The translations under genes were made by a program, and so were the position numbers. The notes beneath the pieces were generated by a model. The model saw nothing but the letters and a program-made list of their open reading frames with translations. It had not been told where the DNA came from and made no database searches. From Bacteroidaceae bacterium (GTDB lineage: Bacteria; Bacteroidota; Bacteroidia; Bacteroidales; Bacteroidaceae): 43,816 bases of DNA. The DNA lies in assembly GCA_017471185.1 (NCBI GenBank), contig JAFUVZ010000075.1, positions 1-43,816 of the forward strand, written 5' to 3'. This document shows, piece by piece, positions 17,138 through 25,343 of this stretch; the first letter of the stretch is position 1, and every line of letters starts with the position of its first letter.

Positions 17138-19352
17138 ATGGCTTTACGACAAATGGCAAGCGATAGGTACAGCCAGACTTCCACTCTGAGCATCCATAGG
17201 CGGTATTGCCTTTGATAATGTGACCTTTACCACAGACGGGGCAAGGCTTGCCAATGATGCTATCATCTGGGATTGTTGAACGTTGAACGTTAACAGGTTG
17301 AGATGGAGGCATTGGCTTGCTTTCTGCAGAGGAAGTTTTACTTTGCGAAGCACCCTTGCTCTGCGAGGCAGGCTTCTTGGCAGCTTTCTTCTTTTTCTTC
17401 TCCTCCTCAGGATTCACTACCGTGATACGACGGTTGGAATTGTCTGAAAGAACGGCATTGATGATTTCAGTCACCATTTGTTTCAGTTCATCCAGGAACT
17501 GACCAGCCTGATAAGTCTTCTTTTCAATCTCACGAAGCTTCTTCTCCCACAATCCTGTCAGTTCTGCGCTCTTGAGCAGATCTTCGCGAATCAAGCCTAT
17601 CAGTTCTATGCCTGTTGGGGTGGCTATCAGGTTCTTACGCTCCTTGCGGATGTAGTTACGCTTAAACAAGGTCTCGATGATAGCAGCACGGGTAGAAGGC
17701 CTTCCGATGCCGTTTTCCTTCAAGGCATCACGCAACTCGTCATTATCCACCAACTTACCTGCTGTCTCCATCGCACGAAGCAAAGTAGCCTCGGTATAAG
17801 GACGAGGCGGTTGGGTCCATTTCTCCTGCAGTTCTGGGATATGTGGCCCCTGCTCGCCTTTCTTAAACTGAACATTGACTATTGATGACGGGCCGTTATT
17901 CCCCACAGAAAAAATACTGTCCTCAGCATCATCACTGTCATTCTTCAGCTTTCCGTTTTCAAGCTGGGCGAACACCACTCGCCATCCTGGGTCAAGTACT
18001 TGTCTTCCACTGGTTTTGAATGGAATATCCTCTACCCTGCCCTCTACAGTAGTTGTACTGATTTTGCATTCGGGATAGAATACGGCAATGAAATGACGAG
18101 CCACCAGGTCGAACACGTTTTTCTCCTGATCTGTCAGATTAACAGGAGGTTGACCAGTGGGAATGATAGCATGATGGTCTGTCACCTTAGAGTTGTCGAA
18201 TACTTTCTTGCTCTTGGGCAATTGACCTTTGGCTGATGAGCCAACCAATGGTTCCACAAGGTTCTCATATCCATTGAGTCCTCGCAAGATGCCTGGACAT
18301 TTGGGATAAATGTCATCGCTCAGGAAAGTGGTATCTACTCGCGGATAAGTGGTTACCTTCTTCTCATACAGGCTTTGGATGAGCTTCAGCGTTTCATCCG
18401 CACTAAAACTGAATTTCTTGTTGCAATCCACCTGCAGAGAAGTAAGGTCATAAAGTCTGGGAGGATACTCTTTACCAGGTTTCTTCGTCACATCAGTCAC
18501 CACAAAAGGCAGGTTCTTAATGCGTTCCAACAAGGCAAGTCCCTCAGCCTCATTGGCTATCGGCTCCATACCCGGGTTATCTATCTTCGAGATATCCACC
18601 GGCTCATCGCCTTTCTTATTCTTCTCAGCCTCAGCAATCAGTTCCTCATCACTTTTCTTGACAATCGCGTTAAACAAGGTGTCGCGATAAGTCGTCTTGA
18701 GCTCCCAATACTGGCGAGGGACAAAGTTCTCTATTTCTTGCTGGCGGTTCACGATTAATGCCAATGTGGGAGTCTGCACGCGTCCGATGCTCAACACCTG
18801 ACGGTGCTGACCATATTTAATCGTATAGAGACGAGTGGCATTCATACCCAAGAGCCAGTCACCGATGGCCCGGCTCAGGCCTGCCTCATAGAGCGACTGA
18901 TAGTCGGAAGCCTCATGCAAGTGGTTGAATCCCTCACGGATAGACTCCTCCGTCAGCGACGAGATCCAAAGCCTTTTCACAGGGCATTTGGCACCAGCCT
19001 TCTGCATCACCCATCGCTGAATCAGCTCTCCCTCCTGGCCGGCATCACCACAGTTGATAATCATGTCAGCCTTCTGCATAAGTCCCTCAATGATATGGAA
19101 TTGCTTCTCGTAGGTAGGATTAGAGATAAGTTTGATGCCGAAACGGGGTGGAACCATAGGCAAAGCCCCTAAGCTCCACGACTTCCAAGAGTCCGTATAG
19201 TCTTGCGGCTCCTTGAGCGTACAGAGGTGTCCGAAAGTCCAGGTCACTTGGTAACCTTTGCCCTCCATATATCCGTCTTTCCGCTCCGTAGCTCCCAATA
19301 CCTGAGCGATATCCCTTGCCACCGATGGTTTCTCTGCGATACAAACAATCAT
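17136..19352 (-). CDS. topB: DNA topoisomerase III (type IA)
   Basis: A 738-residue type IA topoisomerase that relaxes and decatenates DNA. Residues 1-150 are the Toprim domain (CIAEKPSVARDIAQVLGA; INCGDAGQEGELIQRW with acidic metal ligands). The active-site Tyr is in KVTTYPRVDTTFLSDD, near residue 340. A Lys-rich, Ser/Ala-rich linker (EEEKKKKKAAKKPA) near residue 650 leads to a C-terminal zinc ribbon: CPVCGKGHIIKGNTAYGCSE with a further Cys (GCTYRLPF). Full length for the family; chromosomal TopB of Bacteroidota looks like this. A -7 box (TATCTTTG on the minus strand, 19372-19379) lies 20 bases upstream. Confidence 0.95.
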   Translation of the reverse strand: MIVCIAEKPSVARDIAQVLGATERKDGYMEGKGYQVTWTFGHLCTLKEPQDYTDSWKSWSLGALPMVPPRFGIKLISNPTYEKQFHIIEGLMQKADMIINCGDAGQEGELIQRWVMQKAGAKCPVKRLWISSLTEESIREGFNHLHEASDYQSLYEAGLSRAIGDWLLGMNATRLYTIKYGQHRQVLSIGRVQTPTLALIVNRQQEIENFVPRQYWELKTTYRDTLFNAIVKKSDEELIAEAEKNKKGDEPVDISKIDNPGMEPIANEAEGLALLERIKNLPFVVTDVTKKPGKEYPPRLYDLTSLQVDCNKKFSFSADETLKLIQSLYEKKVTTYPRVDTTFLSDDIYPKCPGILRGLNGYENLVEPLVGSSAKGQLPKSKKVFDNSKVTDHHAIIPTGQPPVNLTDQEKNVFDLVARHFIAVFYPECKISTTTVEGRVEDIPFKTSGRQVLDPGWRVVFAQLENGKLKNDSDDAEDSIFSVGNNGPSSIVNVQFKKGEQGPHIPELQEKWTQPPRPYTEATLLRAMETAGKLVDNDELRDALKENGIGRPSTRAAIIETLFKRNYIRKERKNLIATPTGIELIGLIREDLLKSAELTGLWEKKLREIEKKTYQAGQFLDELKQMVTEIINAVLSDNSNRRITVVNPEEEKKKKKAAKKPASQSKGASQSKTSSAESKPMPPSQPVNVQRSTIPDDSIIGKPCPVCGKGHIIKGNTAYGCSEWKSGCTYRLPFVVKP

Positions 19353-19371
19353 ATCCTATACTTTTGAAGTG

Positions 19372-19379
19372 CAAAGATA
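19372..19379 (-). promoter_or_regulatory. -7 box for topB
   Basis: TATCTTTG on the minus strand, matching TAnnTTTG. The -33 partner is only TTCG (about 19399-19402), so the promoter is probable but imperfect. Confidence 0.45.
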
Positions 19380-19439
19380 GCAAAATCGGTTCAATAAACG
19401 AAGGTATTAAACATTTTGTTGCATTTCGGCAAGCGGGCG

Positions 19440-20798
19440 TCACAAAGCATTGATATGCTCGTCAAGCCACTGCAGACGGTTAACGATAAAATCTTTCAGG
19501 AATTTCACCTCGGCATCATAGGAACCACGATCTTCGTAATTAGGCCAAATCTCACCACGCAGAGACCATCCGGCACCTCCAGTTGCAGTACTTCTGAAAT
19601 TGCGCCCAATGGCAAATTTCATTTGATTTACTTGGGCTTGAACAAAATCGGGAAGCCTGTCAAGCTGAGGCTTTAAGGTATTCCACTTCTGTTTCAAAGC
19701 TGAGACGAAAGCCGGATCCATGAAGAAACGGTCGAACCAAGGAGAACGGGTTTTGATATACCATCCGTCTGGTCCTGCTGAACTTGCACCTTGTTCCCAA
19801 GTAATATGTTTGGCATTGCCGAAAGCGATGTCAAAGTCCCATACGAAAGGCTGATAAACCTTGCCATCACTCTTGAGGGCTAAATAACAACTGCCTCGCA
19901 TATTACCGTCACAGTTCTTAGTAAGCTCTTGGACGATATAATATTTCAAGAAAGATTCAATATCAATGTATCGGTTGTAGCCAACCTCTGGATTAAGGAA
20001 TAACTCGCCATATAGAGCAGCTTCGGCGCGATTGAAGCAATCCCTCACATACTCGAACTGTTCGTCGTTAGGCTCTTCTGGGTCTTTAAACATCAGTGGC
20101 AGACTGGCATAGCTGGTATGAAACTGATGGGACGCATCGAAATGGAAATCCAATTCTATCAGGTAGTCAGCTTTCAGGTCTTCAGCTTCTGTCGCCAATT
20201 CATCCACCAGGTCGAGGTCGCATCTTTCATCTGATACTTTGACATGCTCAGTCAGCTGATACACACCCAGATAAGTATTATTAAGATAGAGCTCAACGTT
20301 TCGGGAGCGGGGAGTCCAGTCCATACCCACGATTCGTGAGATTTCAAAAGCTGTAGTGTTTCTCAACAAAGACCTGTCACTATAGTTAGCCAGCAACACC
20401 CACTCCTTATCGGTGCTCATTCCTAAGAGTTTAGCCTTGCTGTCGAGTTTAATCTTATAAGGTTTCTTGGGCATAGTCCAAGTGGAGTTACCTCGTCCAC
20501 GAATGCGTCCTGACCCTGAAAAAGGAGTACCGTCAGTATATAGCTTATCATCATCATTGATCATTACAGAACAATTGATGTAATTCTCCTTATCCTTGAT
20601 TTCAACATGGTTCTCTGTTTCAATAACAACCACCGGTATTTTCGTTTCTACCACAGGTTCGGTTGTAGGTGATTGAGGCACAGGCTGTTCATTATACATA
20701 GAATCACTATCTCCAGAGCATGAAGCCAGGAGCCAGGCAAGAGGAGTCAGCAGAGCCAACCACAGAATTTTCAAATCACGGTTATTCATTTTCATCAA
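19440..20798 (-). CDS. CotH-like kinase family lipoprotein
   Basis: A 452-residue protein with a lipoprotein signal (LLTPLAWLLASCSGDSDS; lipid Cys about residue 28), followed by a Pro/Thr-rich linker. Residues 75-440 carry the CotH kinase fold: SGRIRGRGNSTWTMPKKPYK (nucleotide loop and Lys), EWVLLANYSDRSLLRNTTAF, and FVWDFDIAFGN (metal-binding Asp). CotH of Bacillus phosphorylates spore coat proteins; in Bacteroidota, homologues are surface or periplasmic lipoproteins of unknown target. This one stands alone, with a -7 box at 20814-20821. No companion CotB-like substrate is visible. Confidence 0.85.
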   Translation of the reverse strand: MMKMNNRDLKILWLALLTPLAWLLASCSGDSDSMYNEQPVPQSPTTEPVVETKIPVVVIETENHVEIKDKENYINCSVMINDDDKLYTDGTPFSGSGRIRGRGNSTWTMPKKPYKIKLDSKAKLLGMSTDKEWVLLANYSDRSLLRNTTAFEISRIVGMDWTPRSRNVELYLNNTYLGVYQLTEHVKVSDERCDLDLVDELATEAEDLKADYLIELDFHFDASHQFHTSYASLPLMFKDPEEPNDEQFEYVRDCFNRAEAALYGELFLNPEVGYNRYIDIESFLKYYIVQELTKNCDGNMRGSCYLALKSDGKVYQPFVWDFDIAFGNAKHITWEQGASSAGPDGWYIKTRSPWFDRFFMDPAFVSALKQKWNTLKPQLDRLPDFVQAQVNQMKFAIGRNFRSTATGGAGWSLRGEIWPNYEDRGSYDAEVKFLKDFIVNRLQWLDEHINAL

Positions 20799-20813
20799 AT
20801 CAAAAGGTCAGAG

Positions 20814-20821
20814 CAAAGGTA
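20814..20821 (-). promoter_or_regulatory. -7 box for the CotH-like gene
   Basis: TACCTTTG on the minus strand, 16 bases before the start codon. The -33 position holds CTTG rather than TTTG (about 20842-20845 read on the minus strand). Confidence 0.45.
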
Positions 20822-20926
20822 TAGAGAATAATCGAGGAATGCAAGAACAAAATAATTTAAAGGAGAGAAAACAGGAAAAGACTAAAACTACACACTACCT
20901 ACATGAAGGCAAGCACAAGCCTATAA

Positions 20927-20966
20927 GAACCGCCCCTTTTGTGCAAGAGCCGTCCCTTTTGTGCTG
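20927..20966. repeat. Two 20-bp direct repeats
   Basis: AGAACCGCCCCTTTTGTGCA (20927-20946) is followed at once by a copy differing at three positions (20947-20966). It opens a 580-bp stretch (20799-21381) that has no gene and contains this repeat plus the two inverted repeats listed next. Confidence 0.8.
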
Positions 20967-21012
20967 GTCATTCTGTGCGCTGCCAATCATCAAGAAATAA
21001 TTATTTTTGTCG

Positions 21013-21092
21013 AAATTAGCCTTCAGCCTTCATTTTACCCTCTATCTAACTGAATTATAACACAATAGACTATGAAGGCTGAAGGCTAATTT
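21013..21092. repeat. 21-bp perfect inverted repeat, spacer 38 bp
   Basis: The 21-base sequence at 21013-21033 (core GCCTTCAGCCTTCA, itself a tandem of CCTTCAG) is repeated in reverse complement at 21072-21092. The 38-bp spacer is AT-rich. The size and layout resemble a small palindromic mobile element or a structured RNA; no protein-coding sequence fits inside. Confidence 0.8.
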
Positions 21093-21146
21093 TAATAAAT
21101 TTCTATTAAGTTTTTCAAGCATGTATATACACCCTGAAAGGCCGGT

Positions 21147-21207
21147 AAGCTAATAGCCCAGGACAACGCCCTGGGCTATTAGCTTTTTGCCCCTTCGGGG
21201 CGCTATT
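21147..21207. repeat. REP-like double hairpin
   Basis: AAGCTAATAGCCCAGG (21147-21162) pairs perfectly with its complement at 21170-21185 over a 7-nt loop, followed by TTTTT and then a second short hairpin GCCCC-TTC-GGGGC (21189-21201). From memory, similar CCCTGGGCTATTAGC..GGGGC units recur between genes of many Bacteroidales, like REP/RAYT-linked elements, but I could not check this. It could also act as a terminator. Confidence 0.6.
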
Positions 21208-21381
21208 CAATAGTATATTCATTCACTTGCAAAACATTAATTAATATTATTGCATAAGTCGCTGGTAAAGCGCATAGGGGAACAAGGAAAGGCATACTTG
21301 CCAGTCATCATTCACCTAAGCCCAAACGATCATTCTCCTATACTCAATTTGAAAAGCAAATTATATAAAGTGCATTAATAA

Positions 21382-21924
21382 TTAACGCCACTCCACATCA
21401 AACATACCGTTGGCTATACGATGGTGACGGGTATCTCCGTTCATATAGATCGCATCACCCTCAAACGAGAAGGTGCCAGACAGAACTTTATTCTTCAAAC
21501 AGGTCCGGATATAAATGCTGGAAGAAGAGGCTTCCATTACACGCAGGTCTTGAATAGTTTTGCCATCCTCCTCATAGGAACCAGCTTCATAGGTCAGTTC
21601 AACTTTAGCCTCATTGTTCAGTCTCGCTCCATTCTTCAACTTATGCAAAGGCATACGCATTTCGATATACTTGCAGCCCTCAGCACCATCCAAAAACGCC
21701 CAAACCCTCAAGGAATCTTCCCCCCACTTTTGTGACATAACCGAAGGCAGATACTCCGGACTCAAGGCAGCATATTTTACCCATTTGTATTCCACTTTCT
21801 TACCATCAAGAAGAAACCCTAATGTATTATTACCCGCATCAGTCTCTGTAAACGGATCTGATTTTTCACAAGCCGCAAAAGACAAGATGACACAAAAAGC
21901 CATAAAAAAACGTATCAATCTCAT
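21382..21924 (-). CDS. Small lipoprotein of unknown function
   Basis: A 180-residue protein with a lipoprotein signal MRLIRFFMAFCVILSFAAC, lipid Cys at residue 19. I chose ATG 21924, since an upstream in-frame ATG (21963) would precede the signal with 13 odd residues. The mature part (NNTLGFLLDGKKVEYKWV opening, SSSIYIRTCLKNKVLSGTFSF near the end) looks like a beta-rich domain common in Bacteroidota lipoproteins (DUF6252-like), though I am unsure. A weak TATTTTTG -7 box is at 22015-22022 on the minus strand. Function unknown. Confidence 0.75.
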   Translation of the reverse strand: MRLIRFFMAFCVILSFAACEKSDPFTETDAGNNTLGFLLDGKKVEYKWVKYAALSPEYLPSVMSQKWGEDSLRVWAFLDGAEGCKYIEMRMPLHKLKNGARLNNEAKVELTYEAGSYEEDGKTIQDLRVMEASSSSIYIRTCLKNKVLSGTFSFEGDAIYMNGDTRHHRIANGMFDVEWR

Positions 21925-22134
21925 ATAATTAATTAACAAATCTAATATCCTCACATAAAACATTCAACTCACGGAAACGGCAATCACATCAGCGTTTCCT
22001 AAAATTTAGGATTACAAAAATATATAAATAACCCAATATATGCACACTCAATCATACACTTTAACATTTATTAAAGAAAGCACGAGACGATGCTCGAAGC
22101 TAATTACCGATTACCTCTTCAGGGTATTTTGCAG

Positions 22135-23949
22135 TTATTCCTCAGCACAAATGATCTGGCGAAGCAGATAGGTGGCGTTCTGGTTCTTGGCTACGCCTGG
22201 GGTGATGCGGTAACTATAAGTGACATCAGTGCCCAGTTCGATTTCGAAGCACCAGCAGTGGAAACGGTCTGGATATTCGTCTGCCATCTGGCTCAAAGCC
22301 AGATCGTGAGTGGCGATGATGCCTGTAACAGGCTGGCGGCTGATGGTCTGGAGGAACAGGCGAGAGCCTCCGAGTTTATCTGCACTATTGGTACCCTTGA
22401 GGATTTCATCCAGGATAATCAAGGTAGGGTGATGCTGGCGACAACTATCCATCAGTTGCTGAAGTCTCAGCAATTCTGCATTGAAATAGGAGATACCACG
22501 AGAGAGGTCGTCTGTGGTCCGCATAGAAGTAAACAGGTTGAACAGGCTCACCTTCAACGAAGTAGCGAATACAGGCATACCGTTCATCGCCAACAGACAG
22601 TTCATTCCTATGGTCCTGAGAAAGGTGCTCTTACCAGCCATATTGGCCCCAGTCACGATGTAATAATGGTTGTTGAGGATGGTGAAATCATTCCTCACGG
22701 CTCTTGCGCCCAAGAACGGATGCCATAAACCTTTGCCTTCATACACCACCTCATCGGGGTTATCCGCCAGTTCTGCCCTACCCGCATCCGGTTCATTGGC
22801 CCTGAAGGTCGCCATTGAAATCAAAGCGTCAAAACGACTGACGGTTTCAATCCACATGCCCACCTCATCGGCATAAAGCCGTTGCCAACGGCGATAACGA
22901 CGAATGATGAAATAATCATTGAGCCAGCAGACGTTAAAGACCAGCATAGCCACTTCATTCCCCCTTCGGTCTATGCTATCCAAAATACGGGTAAGTTGTC
23001 TGAAAGCGACGGAAGCATTGGCTTTATCGGCAAAAAGACGCTGATAGAGCTCTTGATTATAGGATGCCTTGAAACTGGTCTGTTGCAACAGATTCACCAA
23101 TGTGGCGTATGCTTTCATCTCACCATGCAACTTGCCGATGGCGACGCTGGTGCGCTTCAAAGGCTTGGCACAGAAAGCTATCATCAATACAATATGCAGC
23201 AAGCCCCACGTGATGGGCACATTGGCTGGCAAAGGGGTAAAAACGCTGAGGAATACAGTAACCCAGAATCCTAAAATCAAAAGATCAGCTATGTATAAGA
23301 TAGAAGGATGAGACAAAACTTTGGCATCATTCAAAGCCGACAAAGAACCATCTGCCCCTGTTTGAGAGAAGGCTTTCCGGCTATCCACACTCAGGAAATC
23401 CACACGCAAAGGCTCCATCTGAGCCAGTTCGTCTATCGCCTCGCGCTTCCGATTGATGAAATCCAGCTCTGATGCTTTGGGCAAAGTCATCAGACTCTCT
23501 GCCAACATCCGTTTGCCCCCAGGGGTAACGGTGCGACAGATGCGATTGAACAAGGAGTCCTTGCCAAAAACATCCAGGTCGAAGGTAAAAGGATGGGAAG
23601 CGTCCACGAATTCACTGCCTTCGTCAAAGCTGTTGAAATCGCCTTGCAGATAGCTGATCTCATGCAGGTAAGTCTGTTGATGTCTTGTGAGGTCATCAAT
23701 CTGTGCATCATTCCATTGATCGGTATAACGGATTACCAGATAGGTGATGAGCGAACAGACAGACTCGCCTCCCATCAGCCAGTCTTTTTCATAGAGTGCG
23801 AAAAAGGCCAAAACCAGGAAAGAGATGAACGAAAGCAATTCGCCAACCAGGAATAAAGGACCTTTCTTTCCCAAGCCAACAATCTCCTTGCCCAGCTTGT
23901 CGGCACAAGCCTGATAGTGTCGCACCAAGTTTAACCGTTTTTCACCCAT
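22135..23949 (-). CDS. Membrane-anchored MutS-like ATPase
   Basis: A 604-residue protein with two hydrophobic segments near residues 30-75 (LFLVGELLSFISFLVLAFFA; SVCSLITYLVI) and another pair around residues 215-255 (ILYIADLLILGFWVTVFLSVF). The C-terminal third is the MutS ATPase domain: YYIVTGANMAGKSTFLRTIG (Walker A, about residue 430), SRGISYFNAELLRLQ, LIILDEILKGTNSADK (Walker B) and GIIATHDLALS. The mismatch-recognition and connector domains of true MutS are missing, so it is not the main repair protein. Its start overlaps the end of nagA by 19 bp, so the two are coupled. Role unknown. Confidence 0.88.
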   Translation of the reverse strand: MGEKRLNLVRHYQACADKLGKEIVGLGKKGPLFLVGELLSFISFLVLAFFALYEKDWLMGGESVCSLITYLVIRYTDQWNDAQIDDLTRHQQTYLHEISYLQGDFNSFDEGSEFVDASHPFTFDLDVFGKDSLFNRICRTVTPGGKRMLAESLMTLPKASELDFINRKREAIDELAQMEPLRVDFLSVDSRKAFSQTGADGSLSALNDAKVLSHPSILYIADLLILGFWVTVFLSVFTPLPANVPITWGLLHIVLMIAFCAKPLKRTSVAIGKLHGEMKAYATLVNLLQQTSFKASYNQELYQRLFADKANASVAFRQLTRILDSIDRRGNEVAMLVFNVCWLNDYFIIRRYRRWQRLYADEVGMWIETVSRFDALISMATFRANEPDAGRAELADNPDEVVYEGKGLWHPFLGARAVRNDFTILNNHYYIVTGANMAGKSTFLRTIGMNCLLAMNGMPVFATSLKVSLFNLFTSMRTTDDLSRGISYFNAELLRLQQLMDSCRQHHPTLIILDEILKGTNSADKLGGSRLFLQTISRQPVTGIIATHDLALSQMADEYPDRFHCWCFEIELGTDVTYSYRITPGVAKNQNATYLLRQIICAEE

Positions 23950-25067
23950 TTCCCTTCAAACATCACCTTCTTCACGTTCCAATCTTCGTCAAACGACACT
24001 AAATTAGCCTGATAGCCAGGCTCCAGCAAGCCAACCTTCTTATCGAGTCCCAGCACCTTGGCAGGATAGTATGATGCCATCCTCACGGCTTTACCCATCG
24101 GAATGCCCACATGCTCCACACAATTCCTCACGGCTTTCAGCATACTCAACGCAGAACCACAGAGGATTTTCCTTCCTTCTGCATCAGTACGGGCAAAGCA
24201 ATCACGTTCCGCATCATATTCCACATTCATGGCTGGACAATCCGTGAACCTGTCTGTGAAGAGATACAACGACTCAGGCATCATCTCGTAGGCCATCCTC
24301 ACCATCTCATAGGCAACATGTACCCCGTCAACAATGACACCTGTCATAGGCTTGGCGTGGAAGATAGCTGGGATATGACCAGGCATGCGATGATGCATTG
24401 GAGTCATACCATTATATATATGTGTAACGGAATGACGCGGATTGCTGACGAAACGCAATGTCTCACCATAACCAGCGGCACTATGGGCGTAAGAAATCCT
24501 TACCCCTTTTTCTTCCATATATAATACCTGCTTGTCAGAAATCCTTTCAGGCGATACAGACATCATGCTGACAAAATGCTGGTCTTTGCCAAACAAAGCA
24601 TTCAATTCGGCATCCGTACAATCTCTCACGCAATCCTCACGATGAGCTCCTCTGTTCTCCATGCTGAAGAAAGGACCCTCCAGATGCATGCCCAGGCAAT
24701 TGGCAGGAATCTCAGACTGATGTTCCTTCAATGCCTCCTGCATCTTCAGGTACATCGGCAAGGTATTGCTGGGGGCAGCTGCCAGGAAACCTGTGGTGCC
24801 TTCTGCCATCATCGTATCTCCCATATCTTTCAGTTCTGAGAATACTGCAGTCACGCCAAAAGCCCCGCCACCAGAACCATTCACCAACAGGTCAATGAAT
24901 CCGGGTGTTACATAACTACCGTGCATATCCACACGTTCCATTTCTTCAGGAATCTTACTCTCATGCAGAACATCCACAATGCGGTTGCCATCAATAATCA
25001 AGCCCAGGTTAGGGAAGCCGTCAACTATCTCAGAACCATAAAATTTTCCATTTATTAAAGCTATCAT
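23931..25067 (-). CDS. nagA: N-acetylglucosamine-6-phosphate deacetylase
   Basis: A 378-residue amidohydrolase that removes acetate from GlcNAc-6-phosphate. Recognisable segments: VTPGFIDLLVNGSGGGAFG, HLEGPFFSMENRGAH (metal-ligand Glu), RHSVTHIYNGMTPMHHRMPG, VDGVHVAYEMVRMAY and LFTDRFTDC with the catalytic Asp. The HxH of the wider family is absent, as in E. coli NagA. It overlaps the MutS-like gene by 19 bp. Upstream lies a promoter followed by a hairpin with a U-run (25091-25118) that could attenuate it. It fits with the GH20 hexosaminidase at 29494-31137 in GlcNAc use; nagB is not in the window. Confidence 0.93.
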   Translation of the reverse strand: MIALINGKFYGSEIVDGFPNLGLIIDGNRIVDVLHESKIPEEMERVDMHGSYVTPGFIDLLVNGSGGGAFGVTAVFSELKDMGDTMMAEGTTGFLAAAPSNTLPMYLKMQEALKEHQSEIPANCLGMHLEGPFFSMENRGAHREDCVRDCTDAELNALFGKDQHFVSMMSVSPERISDKQVLYMEEKGVRISYAHSAAGYGETLRFVSNPRHSVTHIYNGMTPMHHRMPGHIPAIFHAKPMTGVIVDGVHVAYEMVRMAYEMMPESLYLFTDRFTDCPAMNVEYDAERDCFARTDAEGRKILCGSALSMLKAVRNCVEHVGIPMGKAVRMASYYPAKVLGLDKKVGLLEPGYQANLVSFDEDWNVKKVMFEGKWVKNG

Positions 25068-25090
25068 GTCAATACAAATTTATTATACAT

Positions 25091-25157
25091 AAAAAAAAGG
25101 AGTTTCTCCCGAAACCCCAATCCTTAGTTAACCTTAAATCTAATACTATGAAAAACA
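25091..25157 (-). ncRNA. Candidate small RNA or attenuator leader before nagA
   Basis: A minus-strand promoter (25163-25193) would start RNA near 25157. About 65 nt later comes a strong intrinsic terminator: GGGGTTTC-GGGA-GAAACTCC (25099-25118) followed by eight U (25091-25098). The body includes TAGTATTAGATTTAAGGTTA and a GTTAAC palindrome. It ends 24 bp before the nagA start. This could be a stand-alone sRNA or a premature-termination leader for nagA. From memory, similar TTAGATTTAAGGTTAAC leaders occur in several copies in Bacteroides (perhaps the FopS family of paralogous sRNAs), not verified. Confidence 0.55.
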
Positions 25158-25162
25158 CATTG

Positions 25163-25193
25163 CAAAGGTAAGCATTTCATTCAAATTGACAAA
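25163..25193 (-). promoter_or_regulatory. Promoter of the candidate RNA / nagA
   Basis: On the minus strand TTTG (25190-25193) and TACCTTTG (25163-25170) are 19 bases apart, a full consensus match. Confidence 0.7.
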
Positions 25194-25292
25194 CAAAAGG
25201 CACGAAAACCTGACTTCTTATAACATTCTTTATACTTCATGGTGTAAAACAAACACTTTTGTTACGGATTTTAACAATCTGACATAAAAAAA

Positions 25293-25319
25293 CTGCCCCA
25301 CCTGAAACAGGCAGGACAG
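25293..25319 (-). terminator. Terminator of the mutA-mutB operon
   Basis: On the minus strand CTGTCCTGCCTG, loop TTT, CAGGTGGGGCAG form a 12-bp stem with wobbles and one mismatch, followed by seven T (plus-strand A run 25286-25292). It lies 25 bp after the mutB stop. Confidence 0.85.
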
Positions 25320-25343
25320 CAATTCATATAAGAGAATCGGGGA

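Noticed and set aside
17316-17420. Low-complexity Lys-rich stretch in topB as a frameshift
   Set aside because: The frame continues into a proper zinc ribbon, and Lys/Ser/Ala linkers are usual before this domain.
22090-22728. Plus-strand frame of 212 codons across the end of the MutS-like gene
   Set aside because: Opposite to the conserved Walker motifs; no family resemblance.
23931-25067. NagA lacking the HxH metal motif
   Set aside because: E. coli NagA also lacks it (Gln/Asn at those places) and is active; other site residues are present.
25088-25157. A leader peptide frame starting at GTG near 25155 on the minus strand
   Set aside because: It runs through the terminator hairpin without amino acid run or codon bias that would support peptide-based attenuation.
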